This document shows, piece by piece, positions 43,939-52,942 of a DNA stretch of 64,000 nt. The stretch comes from Cribrihabitans marinus. Lineage in GTDB: Bacteria > Pseudomonadota > Alphaproteobacteria > Rhodobacterales > Rhodobacteraceae. Location: NCBI RefSeq assembly GCF_900109035.1, contig NZ_FNYD01000001.1, forward strand, positions 62,001-126,000, given 5' to 3'. The notes under the pieces are model-generated. The model had not been told where the DNA came from, searched no databases, and was given only the letters and a program-made list of their open reading frames with translations. The translations under genes and the position numbers were made by a program. Each line of letters starts with the position of its first letter. Position 1 is the stretch's first letter.

Positions 43939-45939
43939 GTGTTTCCTGAAATCGGACAATTTGCCCTCGCCCTCGCGCTCGGGACCGCACTGGTCCAAAG
44001 CGTGCTTCCCATGCTCGGTGCGTCCCGCGGCAATGTGCTGTGGATGCGCTGCGCGCGGAGTTCATCAATCGCGCAACTGGTCTTCATCGGCATCGCCTTC
44101 GCGGCGCTGATGCAGGCCTTCGTGGTCAGCGATTTCACCGTGGCGAACGTTGTCGAGAACTCGCATTCGCTCAAACCGATGCTCTACAAGATCGCGGGCA
44201 CCTGGGGCAGCCATGAGGGCTCCCTTCTGCTCTGGGTGCTGATCCTGGCGGCCTTCGGCGCGGGTGTGGCGCTTTTCGGGTCCAACATACCGGATGCTTT
44301 GAAAGCCCGGACGCTGTCGGTGCAGGCGTGGATCAGCACCGGTTTCCTGTCGTTCCTGCTGCTGACATCGAACCCGTTCGAGCGCGTGTTTCCGCCTCCT
44401 CTGGACGGCAATGACCTCAACCCGTTGTTGCAGGATGTCGGGCTCGCGATGCACCCGCCTCTGCTGTATTTCGGCTATGTCGGCTTTTCCATCGTGTTTT
44501 CCTTTGCAGTCGCCGCGCTGATCGAGGGGCGGATCGACGCGGCATGGGCACGCTGGGTCCGGCCATGGACACTGGCGGCGTGGATGAGCCTGACGGCCGG
44601 GATCGCGCTCGGATCGTGGTGGGCCTACTATGAACTGGGCTGGGGCGGCTGGTGGTTCTGGGATCCCGTCGAGAATGTGAGCTTCATGCCCTGGCTGCTC
44701 GGTACGGCGCTTCTGCATTCGGCGATCGTCACCGAGAAGCGCGATGCCTTCAAGAGCTGGACGATACTTCTGGCGATCCTCACCTTTTCGCTCTCCCTGC
44801 TGGGTACGTTCATCGTGCGGTCAGGTCTTCTGACATCGGTTCATGCCTTCGCGGTCGATCCGGAACGCGGCCTCTACATCCTCGGGCTGCTCGGGATCTC
44901 GATCGGAGGCTCGCTCACGCTCTATGCCTGGCGCGCTCCGGCGATGGAGGGCGGCGGCCTGTTTGCGCCCGTCAGCCGCGAGGCCGGATTGCTCATCAAC
45001 AACCTGCTTCTGGCGACGGCGACTGGAACCGTGTTGTTCGGAACCCTCTATCCGCTCTTCATGGAGGCGCTCACGGGCGACAAGGTCTCGGTCGGACCAC
45101 CATTCTTCAACGCAACTTTCATTCCGATGATGCTGCCACTGGTCGTGGTGATGGGCATCGGACCTTTCCTGTCGTGGAAGCGCGCCGATCTGAAGGGTGT
45201 CTTTCAACGCCTTCGATTCATCGCGCTGCTCGCGGGACTGGCCGCTCTTGCAACGTGGTATGTCGCGCGGGGCGGGCCCGCTCTCGCCTACCTGTCGGTC
45301 GCGATCACCGTATGGCTGCTCTTTGCCACGCTGCGCGAATGGGCGGTTCGGATCAGGCTCTTCGACGTGCCCCTGGCCGAAACGATACGGCGTGCCCGTA
45401 ATCTGCCCCGCGCCGCCCATGGCATGACGCTCGCTCATGCAGGACTGGCGGTTGCGATGTTCGGCTTTATCGGCTCGAGCGCGTGGAAATCGGAGGAGAT
45501 CGTATTCGTGCAACCGGGTTCCGTCATCGAAATCGCGGGCTTCGATGTCCGCTTTGATGGTGTCGAGCGCGTACGCGGACCCAACTACATTGCCGATCGG
45601 GGCACGCTTGCGGTCAGCCGGGAAGGTGAATTCGTGACGACGCTTTACCCAGAACGGCGCTCGTACCCCGTTGCGCAGAGCACGACGACCGAGTCGGCGA
45701 TACGATCCACGCTTGCGGGCGATCTCTATGCGTCCTTGGCCGAACCCGCTTCCGAGACGGCCGCCGACACGGGCGCGTGGACGCTTCGCATCCTCTACGA
45801 GCCTCTCGTGAATCTCATCTGGATTGGCTCGACGATGCTGATTCTCGGGGGCGGTATGTCCCTATCCGACAGGCGTCTGCGTGTCGGTGTCCCACGTCGG
45901 GCTTCGCGGAGCGGACCCGTCGCAACACCGGCGGAGTAG
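43939..45939 (+). CDS. ccmF: Cytochrome c-type haem lyase CcmF
   Basis: 666 residues. The start is a GTG at 43939 placed after CAGGAGG; an ATG at 43888 would add 17 polar residues before the first helix. About 15 membrane segments, the haem-handling WWD motif WGGWWFWDPVENVSFMPWLLG, and conserved His residues around it. With CcmH it attaches haem to apocytochrome c in the periplasm. It is first of the ccmFGHI set. ccmABCDE are not in the window, so this is probably an accessory or split locus. Confidence 0.93.
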   Translation: MFPEIGQFALALALGTALVQSVLPMLGASRGNVLWMRCARSSSIAQLVFIGIAFAALMQAFVVSDFTVANVVENSHSLKPMLYKIAGTWGSHEGSLLLWVLILAAFGAGVALFGSNIPDALKARTLSVQAWISTGFLSFLLLTSNPFERVFPPPLDGNDLNPLLQDVGLAMHPPLLYFGYVGFSIVFSFAVAALIEGRIDAAWARWVRPWTLAAWMSLTAGIALGSWWAYYELGWGGWWFWDPVENVSFMPWLLGTALLHSAIVTEKRDAFKSWTILLAILTFSLSLLGTFIVRSGLLTSVHAFAVDPERGLYILGLLGISIGGSLTLYAWRAPAMEGGGLFAPVSREAGLLINNLLLATATGTVLFGTLYPLFMEALTGDKVSVGPPFFNATFIPMMLPLVVVMGIGPFLSWKRADLKGVFQRLRFIALLAGLAALATWYVARGGPALAYLSVAITVWLLFATLREWAVRIRLFDVPLAETIRRARNLPRAAHGMTLAHAGLAVAMFGFIGSSAWKSEEIVFVQPGSVIEIAGFDVRFDGVERVRGPNYIADRGTLAVSREGEFVTTLYPERRSYPVAQSTTTESAIRSTLAGDLYASLAEPASETAADTGAWTLRILYEPLVNLIWIGSTMLILGGGMSLSDRRLRVGVPRRASRSGPVATPAE

Positions 45940-45945
45940 GACGAC

Positions 45946-46509
45946 ATGAAACGTGCCATCGCGGCCCTTCCCGTCCTGATCGTCCTGGTATTCGGGGCGT
46001 TCTTCCTCTGGGGGCTGAACCCCGATCGCGATCCGAACGCGATACCGTCGGTCCTGATCTCGCAACCGGCACCGGAGTTCGACTTGCCTGCTGTTGAAGG
46101 TGTCGGTGTTCCGGGCCTGTCGCGCGACAATCTGTTCGGGAACTCTGACCCCGTGGTGGTCAACGTCTTCGCCTCGTGGTGTGTGCCGTGCCGGGCCGAG
46201 CACGCCGTTCTGACCCGGATGGTCGAACGGGACGGTGTCCGGCTCTTCGGCATCAACTACAAGGACAAGCCGGAAGACGCGCGGGGCTGGCTGGAAAAAC
46301 TCGGAAACCCGTACGAGCGGATCGGTTCGGACCTGAACGGCCGGGCCGGCATCGAATGGGGGATATCGGGCGTGCCGGAGACCTTCATCGTCGCGGGTGA
46401 TGGAACGGTGCTTTATCGCTATGTCGGCCCGGTCGTAGGCGCCGAGGCCGAAGAGAAATTTGCGACGGCCCTGGCGCAGGCCAGGACTCGGAACGGAGCC
46501 AACTCATGA
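45946..46509 (+). CDS. ccmG: Thiol:disulfide interchange protein CcmG/DsbE
   Basis: 187 residues. N-terminal membrane anchor (about 5-23), then a thioredoxin fold with W-C-V-P-C and the acidic CcmG-specific region. The GVPETFIV segment carries the cis-Pro loop. It keeps the apocytochrome CxxCH thiols reduced for haem ligation. It is 6 bp after ccmF and overlaps ccmH by 4 nt. Confidence 0.93.
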   Translation: MKRAIAALPVLIVLVFGAFFLWGLNPDRDPNAIPSVLISQPAPEFDLPAVEGVGVPGLSRDNLFGNSDPVVVNVFASWCVPCRAEHAVLTRMVERDGVRLFGINYKDKPEDARGWLEKLGNPYERIGSDLNGRAGIEWGISGVPETFIVAGDGTVLYRYVGPVVGAEAEEKFATALAQARTRNGANS

Positions 46510-46982
46510 AATGGAAAACTCTGGCGGTGGCGGTGATGCTGGCCGCCCTCCCCTTCGCAGCAGGAGCAGTCGAGCCCGACGAGATCCTGGACGATCCGGC
46601 GCTGGAGGCGCGGGCGCGAGAGATCTCGAAGGATCTGCGCTGTGTCGTCTGCCAGAACCAGGACATCGACAGTTCGAACGCTGGCGTTGCCCGCGACCTG
46701 CGGTTGCTGGTGCGCGAGAGGCTTGTGGCCGGTGATACCGATGCGGAGGTCATAGAGTACGTTCGGGCACGTTATGGCGACTACGTGCTCCTGAAGCCTC
46801 CGTTCAAACCCGAAACCTACGCGCTTTGGCTGGCTCCGGCGCTTCTTGTCCTGTTCGGTGTGGGCACTGTCATCGTCGTTCTGCGAAGCAGCCGGAAGCG
46901 GCAAGTCGCCGAGAGGCTGAGCGAGGAGGATGAACGGTTGGTCGCCGAAATACTGGCTGCCGAGAAGGAGGGCAGATCGTGA
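46506..46982 (+). CDS. ccmH: Cytochrome c maturation protein CcmH
   Basis: 158 residues: signal peptide (1-21), the redox motif L-R-C-V-V-C-Q-N-Q at about 43-51, and one C-terminal membrane helix. This is the short CcmH without the TPR part, which lies in the separate CcmI. It works with CcmF and CcmG on apocytochrome reduction. Confidence 0.93.
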   Translation: MKWKTLAVAVMLAALPFAAGAVEPDEILDDPALEARAREISKDLRCVVCQNQDIDSSNAGVARDLRLLVRERLVAGDTDAEVIEYVRARYGDYVLLKPPFKPETYALWLAPALLVLFGVGTVIVVLRSSRKRQVAERLSEEDERLVAEILAAEKEGRS

Positions 46983-48139
46983 TGCTTTGGGTCTTTTTTG
47001 CGGTCCTCGCAATGTCTGCTGTCGCCATGCTGCTCTATCCTTTGCTGAGGTCCGGGGCCGTCGAAACCGACCGGCAGGCCGGGGCGGTGGCCGTCCTTGC
47101 CGACCAGTTGCATGAGGTCGACAGGGATGCCGAACGCGGATTGATTTCGAGCGATGAGGCCGAGGCGGCCAAAAGCGAGATCAAACGGCGGCTGCTGAAG
47201 CTGAACCGCGGTGGTTCTGCCAAAGGCCGCTCGGTCACCGGAGCACGCTCTGCGTTGTGGATATCGGCACTGCTGGTTCCGCTGTTCGCGGGGCTTCTCT
47301 ATACACAGCTCGGTTCGCCGGGAGTTCCTGCCGTGCCCTTCGCCGACCGGCAGGATGAACAGGCCGAACAGGTACGGATTACCGAATTGACCGGGCGGTT
47401 GCTGGACCGGCTTGAGAATGATCCCGAAGGTGGTCCGACAGAGGGCTGGATGCTGCTCGGACAGACCTACATGCGCATGGGCCGGTATGCTGACGCCGCC
47501 TCGGCCATGGAAAACGTCATCGAACGTGACGACGCGGTTTCGGCAATGGTCTCGCAATATGCCGAAGCGCTTATCTCGGCCGAGGACGGCATCGTAACGC
47601 CGCAGGCACGGAAAGCGATCCGGCGGGCACTGGACATGGATTCGTCAAACCCCGCCGCCTCATACTACGAGGCCATCGCGCTCGATCAGGCCGGTGATAG
47701 CGAGGACGCCCACGATCTGCTGATTTCCCGCCTGGAGCAGGCTGCGGGTCCGGCCCCCTGGATGGAGATATTCATCGCCCAGGCCAACCGGATCGGTGAA
47801 GCGATCGGCCGCGAACCGGTGAGCCTCGCCGCTTTCGCACCCATGGCCGGGGGCGCGCCAGGACCGACCCGGGATGATGTCGCAGCGGCGTCCGAGATGA
47901 GCGAGGACGACAGGGCCGCCTTTATCCGTTCGATGGTGGATCGTCTGGCCGATCGTCTGGCCGAAGACCCCGACGATCTGGACGGATGGTTGCGCCTTGG
48001 AAACGCGTATGGTGTCCTGGGTGAGGCAGACAAGGCCCGTGAAGCCTACGAGGCCGCGGACGAGCTGGCCGCTGACTTGCCATCCGATGACCCGAGAAAG
48101 CAGTCGATCCGCGAGGCGCTATCCGAACTTGGAGGATAG
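46979..48139 (+). CDS. ccmI: Cytochrome c maturation protein CcmI
   Basis: 386 residues; GTG 46979 or ATG 46982 could start, both overlapping ccmH. Two N-terminal membrane helices (about 2-20 and 94-112) flank a cytoplasmic leucine-zipper-like loop (LADQLHEVDRDAERGLISSDEAEAAKSEI), followed by periplasmic TPR repeats. It binds apocytochrome C-termini and hands them to CcmFH. Last gene of the ccm set. Confidence 0.92.
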   Translation: MMLWVFFAVLAMSAVAMLLYPLLRSGAVETDRQAGAVAVLADQLHEVDRDAERGLISSDEAEAAKSEIKRRLLKLNRGGSAKGRSVTGARSALWISALLVPLFAGLLYTQLGSPGVPAVPFADRQDEQAEQVRITELTGRLLDRLENDPEGGPTEGWMLLGQTYMRMGRYADAASAMENVIERDDAVSAMVSQYAEALISAEDGIVTPQARKAIRRALDMDSSNPAASYYEAIALDQAGDSEDAHDLLISRLEQAAGPAPWMEIFIAQANRIGEAIGREPVSLAAFAPMAGGAPGPTRDDVAAASEMSEDDRAAFIRSMVDRLADRLAEDPDDLDGWLRLGNAYGVLGEADKAREAYEAADELAADLPSDDPRKQSIREALSELGG

Positions 48140-48145
48140 CGGAGA

Positions 48146-48172
48146 CAGGGCCATCACACCGGATCGGCCCTG
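48146..48172. terminator. Hairpin between convergent ccmI and the CDF gene
   Basis: CAGGGCC / GGCCCTG with a 13-base loop, 6 bp after ccmI and overlapping the CDF stop codon. Moderate stem, no U-tract. Confidence 0.4.
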
Positions 48173-49095
48173 GTCGCGGCGAGGTCGATTTCCTCGGCTC
48201 CGGCTTCATCGAGACAGCTGGTCTCGATCTGCAAAGTCACGAAATAGAATCCGTAGCGCGACTTCAGCAAGTCGTGGGCATCTTTCAGAATGGCCCCGCT
48301 GTCGATATCTTCGCGAACACGCAAATGTGCGGAGAAGACGTTCCGACCGCTGGTCAGCGCCCAGGCATGGGCGTGGTGTAGATCCTTGACCCCGTCGAGG
48401 CCGGAAAGCGCATCCACTGCTTCCTCCAGATCGATTTCTTTCGGCGTACCGTCCATCAGCAGCCGCGCCGCATCACGAAGGATGCCCCAGCTCGCCCAGA
48501 TCAGGACGAATCCGAAGGCCATTCCGAGGATCGGGTCAATGAGCAGGAAGCCCGTGAATTCAATCACCAGCGCCGTCACGATGATCAGCAGGCTGCCGAC
48601 GAAGGTCTGCAAGATGTGCCAAAGCGCGCCGCGGGTGTTGAGGTCGCTACGGCTCTGTTTCCAGATGAGGCCGAGAGATATGAACTCCGTCAGCAGGCCA
48701 CCCGCGGCGGCCAACAGCATCGGGCCGGTCGGCAGATCGACCGGCGCCCCGAGCCGCATCGAGGCCATGTAGATCACGACGAGCGCCATGCCGAGAAGAA
48801 ATCCGCCGTTTACAAGCGCGCCGAGTATCTCCGACCGGAACCAGCCGAAGCTGAAATCCGGGCTGGCTGGCCGTCGCGCCATTCGAGCCGCGCCAATGGC
48901 GACCAGCACACCACCCACCGCAGAGAAGGTATGAAAGGCGTCCGATATCACGGCGATCGACCCTGTCCACAGGCCGATCGCAAGCTCGATCACGAAGTAG
49001 ATGCCGGTCAGCCAGGCCGAAATCGCCAGGCCGCGCCCGCTTGTCGGCATGTGCCCGGCATGAACATTGGCAGTTGTTTCTTCTTGTGCGCTCAT
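48154..49095 (-). CDS. Cation diffusion facilitator with unusual metal site
   Basis: 313 residues from ATG 49095 (GGGAAAGGG upstream). Six membrane helices and a C-terminal ferredoxin-like cytoplasmic domain (about 215-300, VDALSGLDGVKDLHHAHAWAL) define the CDF family of H+-coupled metal exporters. The helix-2 and helix-5 HxxxD motifs read H55-T-F-S-A59 and H160-I-L-Q-T164, so both second acidic ligands are replaced. D52 is kept. Metal selectivity may therefore differ from Zn-type CDFs. Confidence 0.88.
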   Translation of the reverse strand: MSAQEETTANVHAGHMPTSGRGLAISAWLTGIYFVIELAIGLWTGSIAVISDAFHTFSAVGGVLVAIGAARMARRPASPDFSFGWFRSEILGALVNGGFLLGMALVVIYMASMRLGAPVDLPTGPMLLAAAGGLLTEFISLGLIWKQSRSDLNTRGALWHILQTFVGSLLIIVTALVIEFTGFLLIDPILGMAFGFVLIWASWGILRDAARLLMDGTPKEIDLEEAVDALSGLDGVKDLHHAHAWALTSGRNVFSAHLRVREDIDSGAILKDAHDLLKSRYGFYFVTLQIETSCLDEAGAEEIDLAATRADPV

Positions 49096-49157
49096 CGAAC
49101 GACCCTTTCCCGGCCGAGGCAAAGCACAGATGACTTCTGTCGCTGAGCGCCGACCCG

Positions 49158-51287
49158 CTATTGCTTCGAGGCGACCCGACCCGATCCGGCGTCCGACAGA
49201 GCTTCGAGCACGGCCTCTGTCGACAGCAGTTCCGGCAGGACGATTCCGTCCGGGGCACCGGGACCATATACGGCGTTGAACGGTATGCCGAAGCGCCCGA
49301 AGCTCTCCAGGTAGCGCGAGATGGATTCGTCGGGCCGCGTCCAGTCCGCCTGCATGGCGACGATATTCGGCTCCCGGAGCCGTGAAACGACAGGCTCTCG
49401 GTCAAGAACCAGCGTCTTGTTCGCCTTGCAGGTCAAGCACCAGTCGGCAGTCACGTCCACGAAAACGACCTGGCCGGTCGAGACAAGCCGCGCAATCTCG
49501 GATCTTTCGAACTCGACCCAGTCGGCTCCCGCGGTCGGGGCGGATTGGTCCGCCTCCGACAGGTACCCTGACAGCGCGATCGCGAAGGCAGCCAGTGCCG
49601 TGGCCCCTGTGATTCTCGGACCAACGGGAACCCGTTGAACCGACAGAAGCGCCACCGCGCCGATACTGGCCAGTCCGGCCCAGAGGGCCGCTGTCTGGCC
49701 CGCCACCCCGCTCAGAACCCAGAACAACCAGAGCGCGGTGGCCGTCAGTGCAATGCCGAGAACAACCTTCAGCACGACCATCCACGGGCCCGGTCGTGGC
49801 AGGCGCCGCACGAGTTGCGGAAAGACCGCGACCACGAGATAGGGAAGCGACAGTCCCACCCCGAGCGCTGTGAAGATCACCGCGATGTCGATGGCACGGC
49901 CGGCGAGCGCGAAGGCAATCGCCGTGCCGAGGAAAGGGGCCGAACACGGCGTTGCCAGAATGGCGGCGAAGGCGCCGGTCGCGAAATCGCCGCCATAGCC
50001 CGCGCCCCCGCCGGCGCGCGCCAGGCGGGTCTGCCACGAGGATGGCAGCGAGATCTCGAACAGGCCGAACAGGTTGGCCGAAAAGATCACCATGACGACC
50101 AGCATCACTGCCAGGAAGATCGGGTTCTGGAACTGCAGGCCCCATCCGACCGTCAGCCCGAAACCCCGCGCGGCAATCGTCGCTCCGGCGAGCACCCACA
50201 TGAACGCCAGGACGCCGAGTGCGGAGACGGCAAATCCGGTGCGGATGCGGGCCGGGGACAGTCCGCCGGACTTGATTGCGGAAGAAAGCTTGATGGACAG
50301 CACCGGCAGAACGCAAGGCATCACGTTCAGGATCAGCCCACCGAGAAAGGCCACGGCGGCGATCCATACCAGTTCGCCCAGATCCGGCACGACCGCGGCG
50401 ATGTTGAAGGGCGGCACGGGTGCATCTTCGGCAAACGCGGGCTTCAGCGTGGCCGCGCGGGTGCCGTCTGTGACCGTCACCTGAAACTCGCCCGGATCGG
50501 ATGCGGCGGCCAATACCGGCAGCCGGGCCCAGACCAACCGCCCCCCTTCCCCCATCCGTATATCCGGCTTGCCGAACGCGGTCCCCTCGCCCAGTTCGGG
50601 GAAGACATCGGGCGCTTCGAATGGCTCATCGCTTCTTGCGGTCAGCGTCAGGGCCGTCCTTGCGTCATCCAGATGGGCGGAGGTGATCGAGATTCCGGTG
50701 TCCGAGCCATCATCGGGTACACGGGCCGCATAGGCCGAAATCAGCCCTGCTGCCTCGGTATCGATCCCGCTGACCCTGGGCAGATCCAGCGCGAGATCGA
50801 ACTCCTGCGGAACGCAGACCGTCGAGCAGGTCAGCAGGCTCACTCGCGCGCGCAGCGCGACGGGCATACCGGGCTCCGAAAGCACGATCCGGATCGGAAA
50901 GACGACCTCGTCGTGATAGCCGAAGTTCTCGATCCCGAATGCCGTGAACCGCTCGGGCGCGGGCCAAAGAAACTCGGCCTCCTCGATATTTTCGGAGCCT
51001 GCCCAGTCGATCGATGGCGGCTGGCCGACTTCGCCCGGTGAGCGCCAGTAGGTCTTCCAGTCTTCGCCGAGTTGCAGATGGAGGCCCGCCGAGATCGACG
51101 TTGCGTCCGGATTGATGCCGTTCTCCACAGTGATCAGGCGGGCATCGACGGCCGGATTCCTGAAACTGTCCGATCCTGCGGCCACAACCGACGTTGCTGT
51201 CACGAGGCTCGCGGCCAAAACAAGAACCAGGCGGCGGGAAACCCGACAAAGACGGGTCGAAATCCTCTCTCTCAAGTTTGCCGACAT
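49158..51287 (-). CDS. DsbD/ScsB-like membrane thiol:disulfide reductase
   Basis: About 709 residues from ATG 51287; ATG 51341 is an alternative. Order: signal peptide, periplasmic DsbD-alpha-like region with the Cys pair LLTCSTVC, eight-helix electron-transfer domain with VMPCVLPVLS and ATPCSAPFLG, and a C-terminal thioredoxin domain with W-C-L-T-C-K. It carries reducing power from cytoplasmic thioredoxin to the periplasm. The long N-terminal region is that of ScsB proteins of copper-tolerance loci. A DsbA-type partner is at 57020 and CcmG at 45946. Confidence 0.9.
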   Translation of the reverse strand: MSANLRERISTRLCRVSRRLVLVLAASLVTATSVVAAGSDSFRNPAVDARLITVENGINPDATSISAGLHLQLGEDWKTYWRSPGEVGQPPSIDWAGSENIEEAEFLWPAPERFTAFGIENFGYHDEVVFPIRIVLSEPGMPVALRARVSLLTCSTVCVPQEFDLALDLPRVSGIDTEAAGLISAYAARVPDDGSDTGISITSAHLDDARTALTLTARSDEPFEAPDVFPELGEGTAFGKPDIRMGEGGRLVWARLPVLAAASDPGEFQVTVTDGTRAATLKPAFAEDAPVPPFNIAAVVPDLGELVWIAAVAFLGGLILNVMPCVLPVLSIKLSSAIKSGGLSPARIRTGFAVSALGVLAFMWVLAGATIAARGFGLTVGWGLQFQNPIFLAVMLVVMVIFSANLFGLFEISLPSSWQTRLARAGGGAGYGGDFATGAFAAILATPCSAPFLGTAIAFALAGRAIDIAVIFTALGVGLSLPYLVVAVFPQLVRRLPRPGPWMVVLKVVLGIALTATALWLFWVLSGVAGQTAALWAGLASIGAVALLSVQRVPVGPRITGATALAAFAIALSGYLSEADQSAPTAGADWVEFERSEIARLVSTGQVVFVDVTADWCLTCKANKTLVLDREPVVSRLREPNIVAMQADWTRPDESISRYLESFGRFGIPFNAVYGPGAPDGIVLPELLSTEAVLEALSDAGSGRVASKQ

Positions 51288-51583
51288 ATCGAAGCCCAGC
51301 CTTCCTCTCGTTCTCGCTCGACCAGATCCTGAATGGATCACTCGCTGTTTTCCCCTTGGATCAAGGTCCGGCCGATCGCCATTGCCGGGGTGCCGATGAA
51401 ATCAGGGATACGCGCTGGCGCGGTACTGTCTTGCAGGTTCCGCCGCCAGCCGACGGAACCCAACCGGATCGTCAACCGCTTCAAAGACGAGATCATCACG
51501 CGCTAACCCAGGGTCACTTCGATTGCCAGCATACAAAAGCACCGGTCCGGAAACGATCAGAATTGTCCCTGGTCTCCGAGATG
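51288..51583. other. Intergenic region with a degenerate repeat
   Basis: Nearly 300 bp without a supported gene. Around 51408-51444 it resembles parts of 42044-42080 and 61555-61585 (a GATAC followed by GTCnnnCAGGTnCC), perhaps an eroded mobile-element end. Nothing else stands out. Confidence 0.3.
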
Positions 51584-51850
51584 TCATTTCGCCGCGTCCG
51601 CCGATATTCCGGAGCGGCTCGCTTCCTGGTCTGACTCTGCACCGACCATGAAGCCCACGCGGCCGCCCCCACAGTCGAGAACCGCCAGTCCGTTCGCGCC
51701 GGTTTCGGTTACCACGCAACCTTGCGGGACCAGCGATTGGCTTCCGCTGGTTGACAGGCGCGTCGTGTCATTCGCGAAGCACTCCCTCGGTGTCGTAGAA
51801 CACCCGCCCACCACAGCAAGGAGGAGGACGGGAGTGCCTCGGAACAGCAA
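51584..51850 (-). CDS. Possible small lipoprotein, start uncertain
   Basis: A frame with a signal peptide and lipobox (LLFRGTPVLLLAVVGGC) and a mature part with three further Cys (PRECFAND, QGCVVTE, LDCGGG). The frame is open upstream but a start beyond 51860 would overlap the DUF2933-like gene; a TTG at 51850 is the best-placed start, with a poor ribosome site. Another Cys-bearing small lipoprotein lies at 14643. No function known. Confidence 0.45.
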   Translation of the reverse strand: MLFRGTPVLLLAVVGGCSTTPRECFANDTTRLSTSGSQSLVPQGCVVTETGANGLAVLDCGGGRVGFMVGAESDQEASRSGISADAAK

Positions 51851-51860
51851 CGCGCGGCGT

Positions 51861-52148
51861 CTATTCGGCCGCAATTCTCGCGCCTGCTCGGTCTTCGGGC
51901 GCCTCGTTCTTGTCGTCATCGACACGCGCCTTTCCATGACAGGATTTTCCCATGTAGCGATGCATGACCAAATGGACCCCGACACAGAGAAGGAGCGGCG
52001 CGAATGTGATGAGGCTGCTGGACACGCCGGCCCCCCGCCCCGCCGCGAGAAAGGCAATGATCGGCAGGACCATTACCGCGCAGCATGCCCACATCCCGTA
52101 TTTCATAAGCCTCTCCGATCCGGGTTGGACAGCCTTCTTGTCTTCCAT
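51861..52148 (-). CDS. DUF2933-like small membrane protein behind a CueR-type promoter
   Basis: 95 residues from ATG 52148 (GGAG upstream). Two membrane segments with CC (MWACCAVMVLPIIAF) and FAPLLLCVGVHLVMHRYMGKSCHGK, sharing LLLCVGxHxxMH with the protein at 23030. His, Met and Cys in the second helix and after it could bind copper. The promoter at 52186-52216 is of CueR type. Confidence 0.75.
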   Translation of the reverse strand: MEDKKAVQPGSERLMKYGMWACCAVMVLPIIAFLAAGRGAGVSSSLITFAPLLLCVGVHLVMHRYMGKSCHGKARVDDDKNEAPEDRAGARIAAE

Positions 52149-52185
52149 GATTTCTCCGCTCGCTTCTCTGGGAATATGTGCGGTT

Positions 52186-52216
52186 TGGCTACCGGCTTCC
52201 AGCACGGGAAGGTCAA
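52186..52216 (-). promoter_or_regulatory. CueR-type promoter of the DUF2933-like gene
   Basis: Minus strand: TTGACC, 19-bp spacer, TAGCCA. The spacer begins TTCCCGTGCTGGAA. Its -35 lies 47 bp from the -35 of the divergent site at 52264. Confidence 0.8.
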
Positions 52217-52263
52217 CATTACAAACCGTTACAAAAATCACCGTTATGTCAGAGAGACCCTGC

Positions 52264-52294
52264 TTGACCCTCCAGCGCTGGAAGGTGGTCTACG
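52264..52294 (+). promoter_or_regulatory. CueR-type promoter of the L,D-transpeptidase/copper operon
   Basis: Plus strand: TTGACC, 19-bp spacer, TCTACG. The spacer contains CTCCAGCGCTGGAAGG, a good dyad. It would drive 52331 and probably the cytochrome and following genes. Confidence 0.8.
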
Positions 52295-52330
52295 CTCGCC
52301 AACAGGCAAGAAACCAGGAGCACTCAGGCA

Positions 52331-52909
52331 ATGTCCGAGCAGGCATCAATTGCGATTGATCGTCGGCGTTTTCTCGTGGCCGCCACCGGCGTCACTATCG
52401 CCTTGGCCGCGCCGTCGATTCTTCGGGCACAGGAAGCGGCTCCGACGCGTCGCAACATATCGTCGTTTCGAACACACGAGTGGCAGGACCACTTTGATAC
52501 TCTGGACAAGGGCATCATCATTTCGGACACGACCACGAAGGTGCTTCAGCACTGGACCGCCGACGGCGAGATGCGCATCTATCCGACATCGGTTCCCCTG
52601 ACGGATGAATTGACGAAGCGGGGTTATACCGAGGTTGTCGAGAAACGACGGAACCCCAGCTGGGCGCCGACGCCGTCGATGCGCGAGCGAAACCCCGAAT
52701 GGCCAGCGCGCATTGCGGGCGGAGACCCCACGAATCCGCTGGGCACCCGCGCGCTCTATCTGTCCTGGCAGTACTACCGGATCCACGGAACACAGGATAC
52801 GCGAAAGATTGGGCGCAGGTCGTCGAACGGTTGTATCGGCCTCTACAACGAACATATCGAGGAGGTCTTCGACAGAACGCCGGTGGGAACGCGGGTGAAG
52901 TTGATTTGA
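52331..52909 (+). CDS. L,D-transpeptidase (YkuD) at the head of the copper operon
   Basis: 192 residues. The N-terminus has a Tat signal (RRRFLVAATG at 11-20, cleavage about residue 34). The YkuD catalytic core is H-G-T at 152-154 and S-S-N-G-C-I-G at 164-170, with C168 the nucleophile, plus GTRALYLSWQYYRIHG. It makes 3-3 peptidoglycan cross-links or wall attachments. The CueR-type promoter directly upstream implies copper induction, as for the YkuD enzyme at 14963. Confidence 0.9.
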   Translation: MSEQASIAIDRRRFLVAATGVTIALAAPSILRAQEAAPTRRNISSFRTHEWQDHFDTLDKGIIISDTTTKVLQHWTADGEMRIYPTSVPLTDELTKRGYTEVVEKRRNPSWAPTPSMRERNPEWPARIAGGDPTNPLGTRALYLSWQYYRIHGTQDTRKIGRRSSNGCIGLYNEHIEEVFDRTPVGTRVKLI

Positions 52910-52942
52910 GTCGAGCAGATGCTCGCGAGGGACTGTTAAAGA

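Noticed and set aside
51301-51315. A 10-bp match to the tRNA-Ser 3' end as an att site
   Set aside because: It is in the wrong orientation, only about 10 bases long and inside a ribosome-site region, so chance is more likely.
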